Below are positions 6,777 to 7,809 of a stretch of DNA of 7,809 bases, piece after piece. Below the pieces are notes generated by a model, which worked only from the letters and a program-made list of their open reading frames with translations, was not told where the DNA came from and made no database searches. Numbering within the stretch: position 1 is the first letter of the stretch; each line of letters begins with the position of its first letter. A program made the translations under genes and the position numbers. The stretch is from Anaerolineae bacterium (GTDB taxonomy: Bacteria > Chloroflexota > Anaerolineae > 4572-78 > J111), in NCBI GenBank assembly GCA_020433785.1, contig JAGRCC010000823.1, positions 1 through 7,809 of the forward strand, in the 5' to 3' direction.

Positions 6777-7646
6777 ATGTCCGCAATAATTGAGGTGTTG
6801 TCCGACATTTTTACGCTTGTTTTTGTGGTCGGCAGCATGCTAGCGCTAGGGCTGAGTTTAACCATGCAACAGATCACCGCTCCCCTGCGAGACGTAAACA
6901 TGGTGGTGCGGGTGCTGTTGGCTAACTTTGTTCTGGTGCCGCTCCTTGCCTACCTCATCAACCTGCTAATTCCTATGGACGAACCGTTTAGCATTGGCCT
7001 GATCCTGCTAGCGACCGCCGCCGGTGCGCCTTTTCTTCCCAAACTAGTCCAGATGGCCAAAGGTGACATTGCCATGGGTGTTGGTCTGATGGTCCTGCTT
7101 ATGGTAACCACCGTCATCTATGTACCGCTCGTCTTGCCGCTGCTACTGACGGGGGTGTCGGTCGACCCGCTGGCTATAGCGTCGTCGCTGGTGGTGTTAA
7201 TGTTAATGCCACTGGGCATCGGTTTGTTCATCAAAGCCTGTTACCCGGAAACCGCCGCCGACTTGCAGCCAACCTTTGCGCAGGCTTCTAATTTTGGCCT
7301 GATAGGCTTGATTGCCACGATGCTACTCCTCAACTGGCGCACGATACTAGGAACAATTGGCAGCGGTGCAATTTTGGGCGCATTAATCTTCATTGCTATC
7401 TCGTTTGTCATCGGCTACTTACTGGCCCCCAATGCAGAGTCGCGTTCGGTGCTGGGTCTGGGTACTGCGCAGCGCAACATCGCCGCAGCCATGGTTGTTG
7501 CCGGGGATAACTTCACCGATCCCAACGTGCTGATTATGGTACTGGTTGGAGCGGTATTGATGATGGTCCTGCTGCTGCCCGGTGCGGGCGAGTTGGGGAA
7601 GCGTCAGTCAAGTAAGGCAATAAGGCAGACCGCTAATGCAGCGTGA
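6777..7646 (+). CDS. Bile acid:sodium symporter (BASS) family transporter
   Basis: A very hydrophobic 289-residue membrane protein with about nine or ten membrane segments and almost no soluble part. Family signs are GLILLATAAGAPFLPKLVQMAKGD (residues about 74-97, the first conserved crossover region) and LGLGTAQRNIAAAMVVA (GTAQRN at 229-234, the second), followed by FTDPNVLIMVLV. BASS proteins usually use sodium to import organic anions such as bile acids, keto acids and, in animals, sulfated steroids. The cargo here is unknown. ATG 6777 is preceded by GAGAG about 6 bases upstream; the earlier ATG at 6758 is in another frame. The 32-base gap to the methyltransferase suggests one transcript. 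Its nearness to a cytosolic sulfatase makes import of a sulfated organic anion a reasonable guess, no more. Confidence 0.88.
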   Translation: MSAIIEVLSDIFTLVFVVGSMLALGLSLTMQQITAPLRDVNMVVRVLLANFVLVPLLAYLINLLIPMDEPFSIGLILLATAAGAPFLPKLVQMAKGDIAMGVGLMVLLMVTTVIYVPLVLPLLLTGVSVDPLAIASSLVVLMLMPLGIGLFIKACYPETAADLQPTFAQASNFGLIGLIATMLLLNWRTILGTIGSGAILGALIFIAISFVIGYLLAPNAESRSVLGLGTAQRNIAAAMVVAGDNFTDPNVLIMVLVGAVLMMVLLLPGAGELGKRQSSKAIRQTANAA

Positions 7647-7684
7647 ATGCCGGGATAACAAATTTCACTAATATATTGCAGTTG

Positions 7685-7692
7685 AAAGGAGA
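7685..7692 (+). promoter_or_regulatory. Shine-Dalgarno site of the last, partial gene
   Basis: AAAGGAGA, with its GGAG core 7 bases before ATG 7699, supports a real gene start close to the window edge. Confidence 0.75.
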
Positions 7693-7698
7693 AACATC

Positions 7699-7809
7699 AT
7701 GTTAGGTCGAGAGCGAAGACAAGCACGGCGTGAGCAGCGTCGGGAAGATCGGCAAGAGTTTGGCAGACGCGGCACCGCTACCCGCTACAAGATGCGCCAG
7801 AAACTGATC
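7699..7809 (+). CDS. Probable LURP-one-related protein (3' partial)
   Basis: Only the first 37 codons are present; the frame is open to the window end. The protein begins with a strongly basic stretch (MLGRERRQARREQRREDRQ, residues 1-19) and continues FGRRGTATRYKMRQKLI. The RYKMRQKL element closely resembles the opening beta strand of LURP-one-related (Tubby-like fold) proteins, which typically begin RYVMRQKLFSIGDDF. Those proteins form a beta barrel around a helix, and their bacterial role is not defined. The Arg-rich leader before the domain is longer than in the simplest family members. The call rests on about ten residues, so it is tentative; the gene itself is well supported by its ribosome site. 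Confidence 0.6.
   Translation, partial: MLGRERRQARREQRREDRQEFGRRGTATRYKMRQKLI

Noticed and set aside
7669..7674. TAATAT as a -10 promoter box before the last gene
   Set aside because: No matching -35 element lies at the right distance, and AT-rich words are expected in this short gap.

Overview
The window holds eight protein-coding genes, all on the + strand. The first is cut at its 5' end and the last at its 3' end. No rRNA, tRNA, CRISPR array, transposase or integrase is visible. Base composition is moderately GC-rich by eye. Strong Shine-Dalgarno sites (AAGGAGG, AAGGAG, AAAGGAG) precede several genes, two of which use TTG or GTG starts. The mix of DUF1269, DUF4239, LURP-one-like, NarL-type regulator, sulfatase and BASS-transporter genes reminds me of environmental Chloroflexota (Anaerolineae-like) genomes. 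That placement is an inference from gene content, not from a marker gene.

Layout: (1) 1-399, end of a DUF1269 membrane protein, closed by a clear intrinsic terminator (408-447). (2) 537-1256, an orphan NarL/FixJ response regulator. (3) 1257-1479, an intergenic stretch dominated by an 81-bp imperfect inverted repeat. (4) 1480-2874, an anaerobic sulfatase-maturing enzyme (anSME) with all 11 expected cluster cysteines and an added SEC-C zinc motif. (5) 2919-3692, a DUF4239 membrane protein. (6) 3862-5403, a Cys-type sulfatase without a signal peptide. (7) 5421-5450, a perfect 30-bp palindrome. (8) 5473-6744, a two-domain SAM methyltransferase whose C-terminus looks PqqD-like. (9) 6777-7646, a BASS-family transporter. 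(10) 7699 to the window end, the start of a probable LURP-one-related protein.

The most coherent story is post-translational activation. The anSME would oxidise Cys55 of the nearby sulfatase to formylglycine in the cytosol, without oxygen. The sulfatase has no export signal, so its substrate must be inside the cell or be imported. The BASS transporter two genes downstream is a candidate importer of an organic anion such as a sulfate ester. The roles of the DUF4239 protein and the methyltransferase in such a pathway are unknown. The most unusual items are the SEC-C tail on the maturase, the perfect palindrome abutting the methyltransferase start, and the methyltransferase/PqqD-like fusion. I found no proof of a wholly new system.
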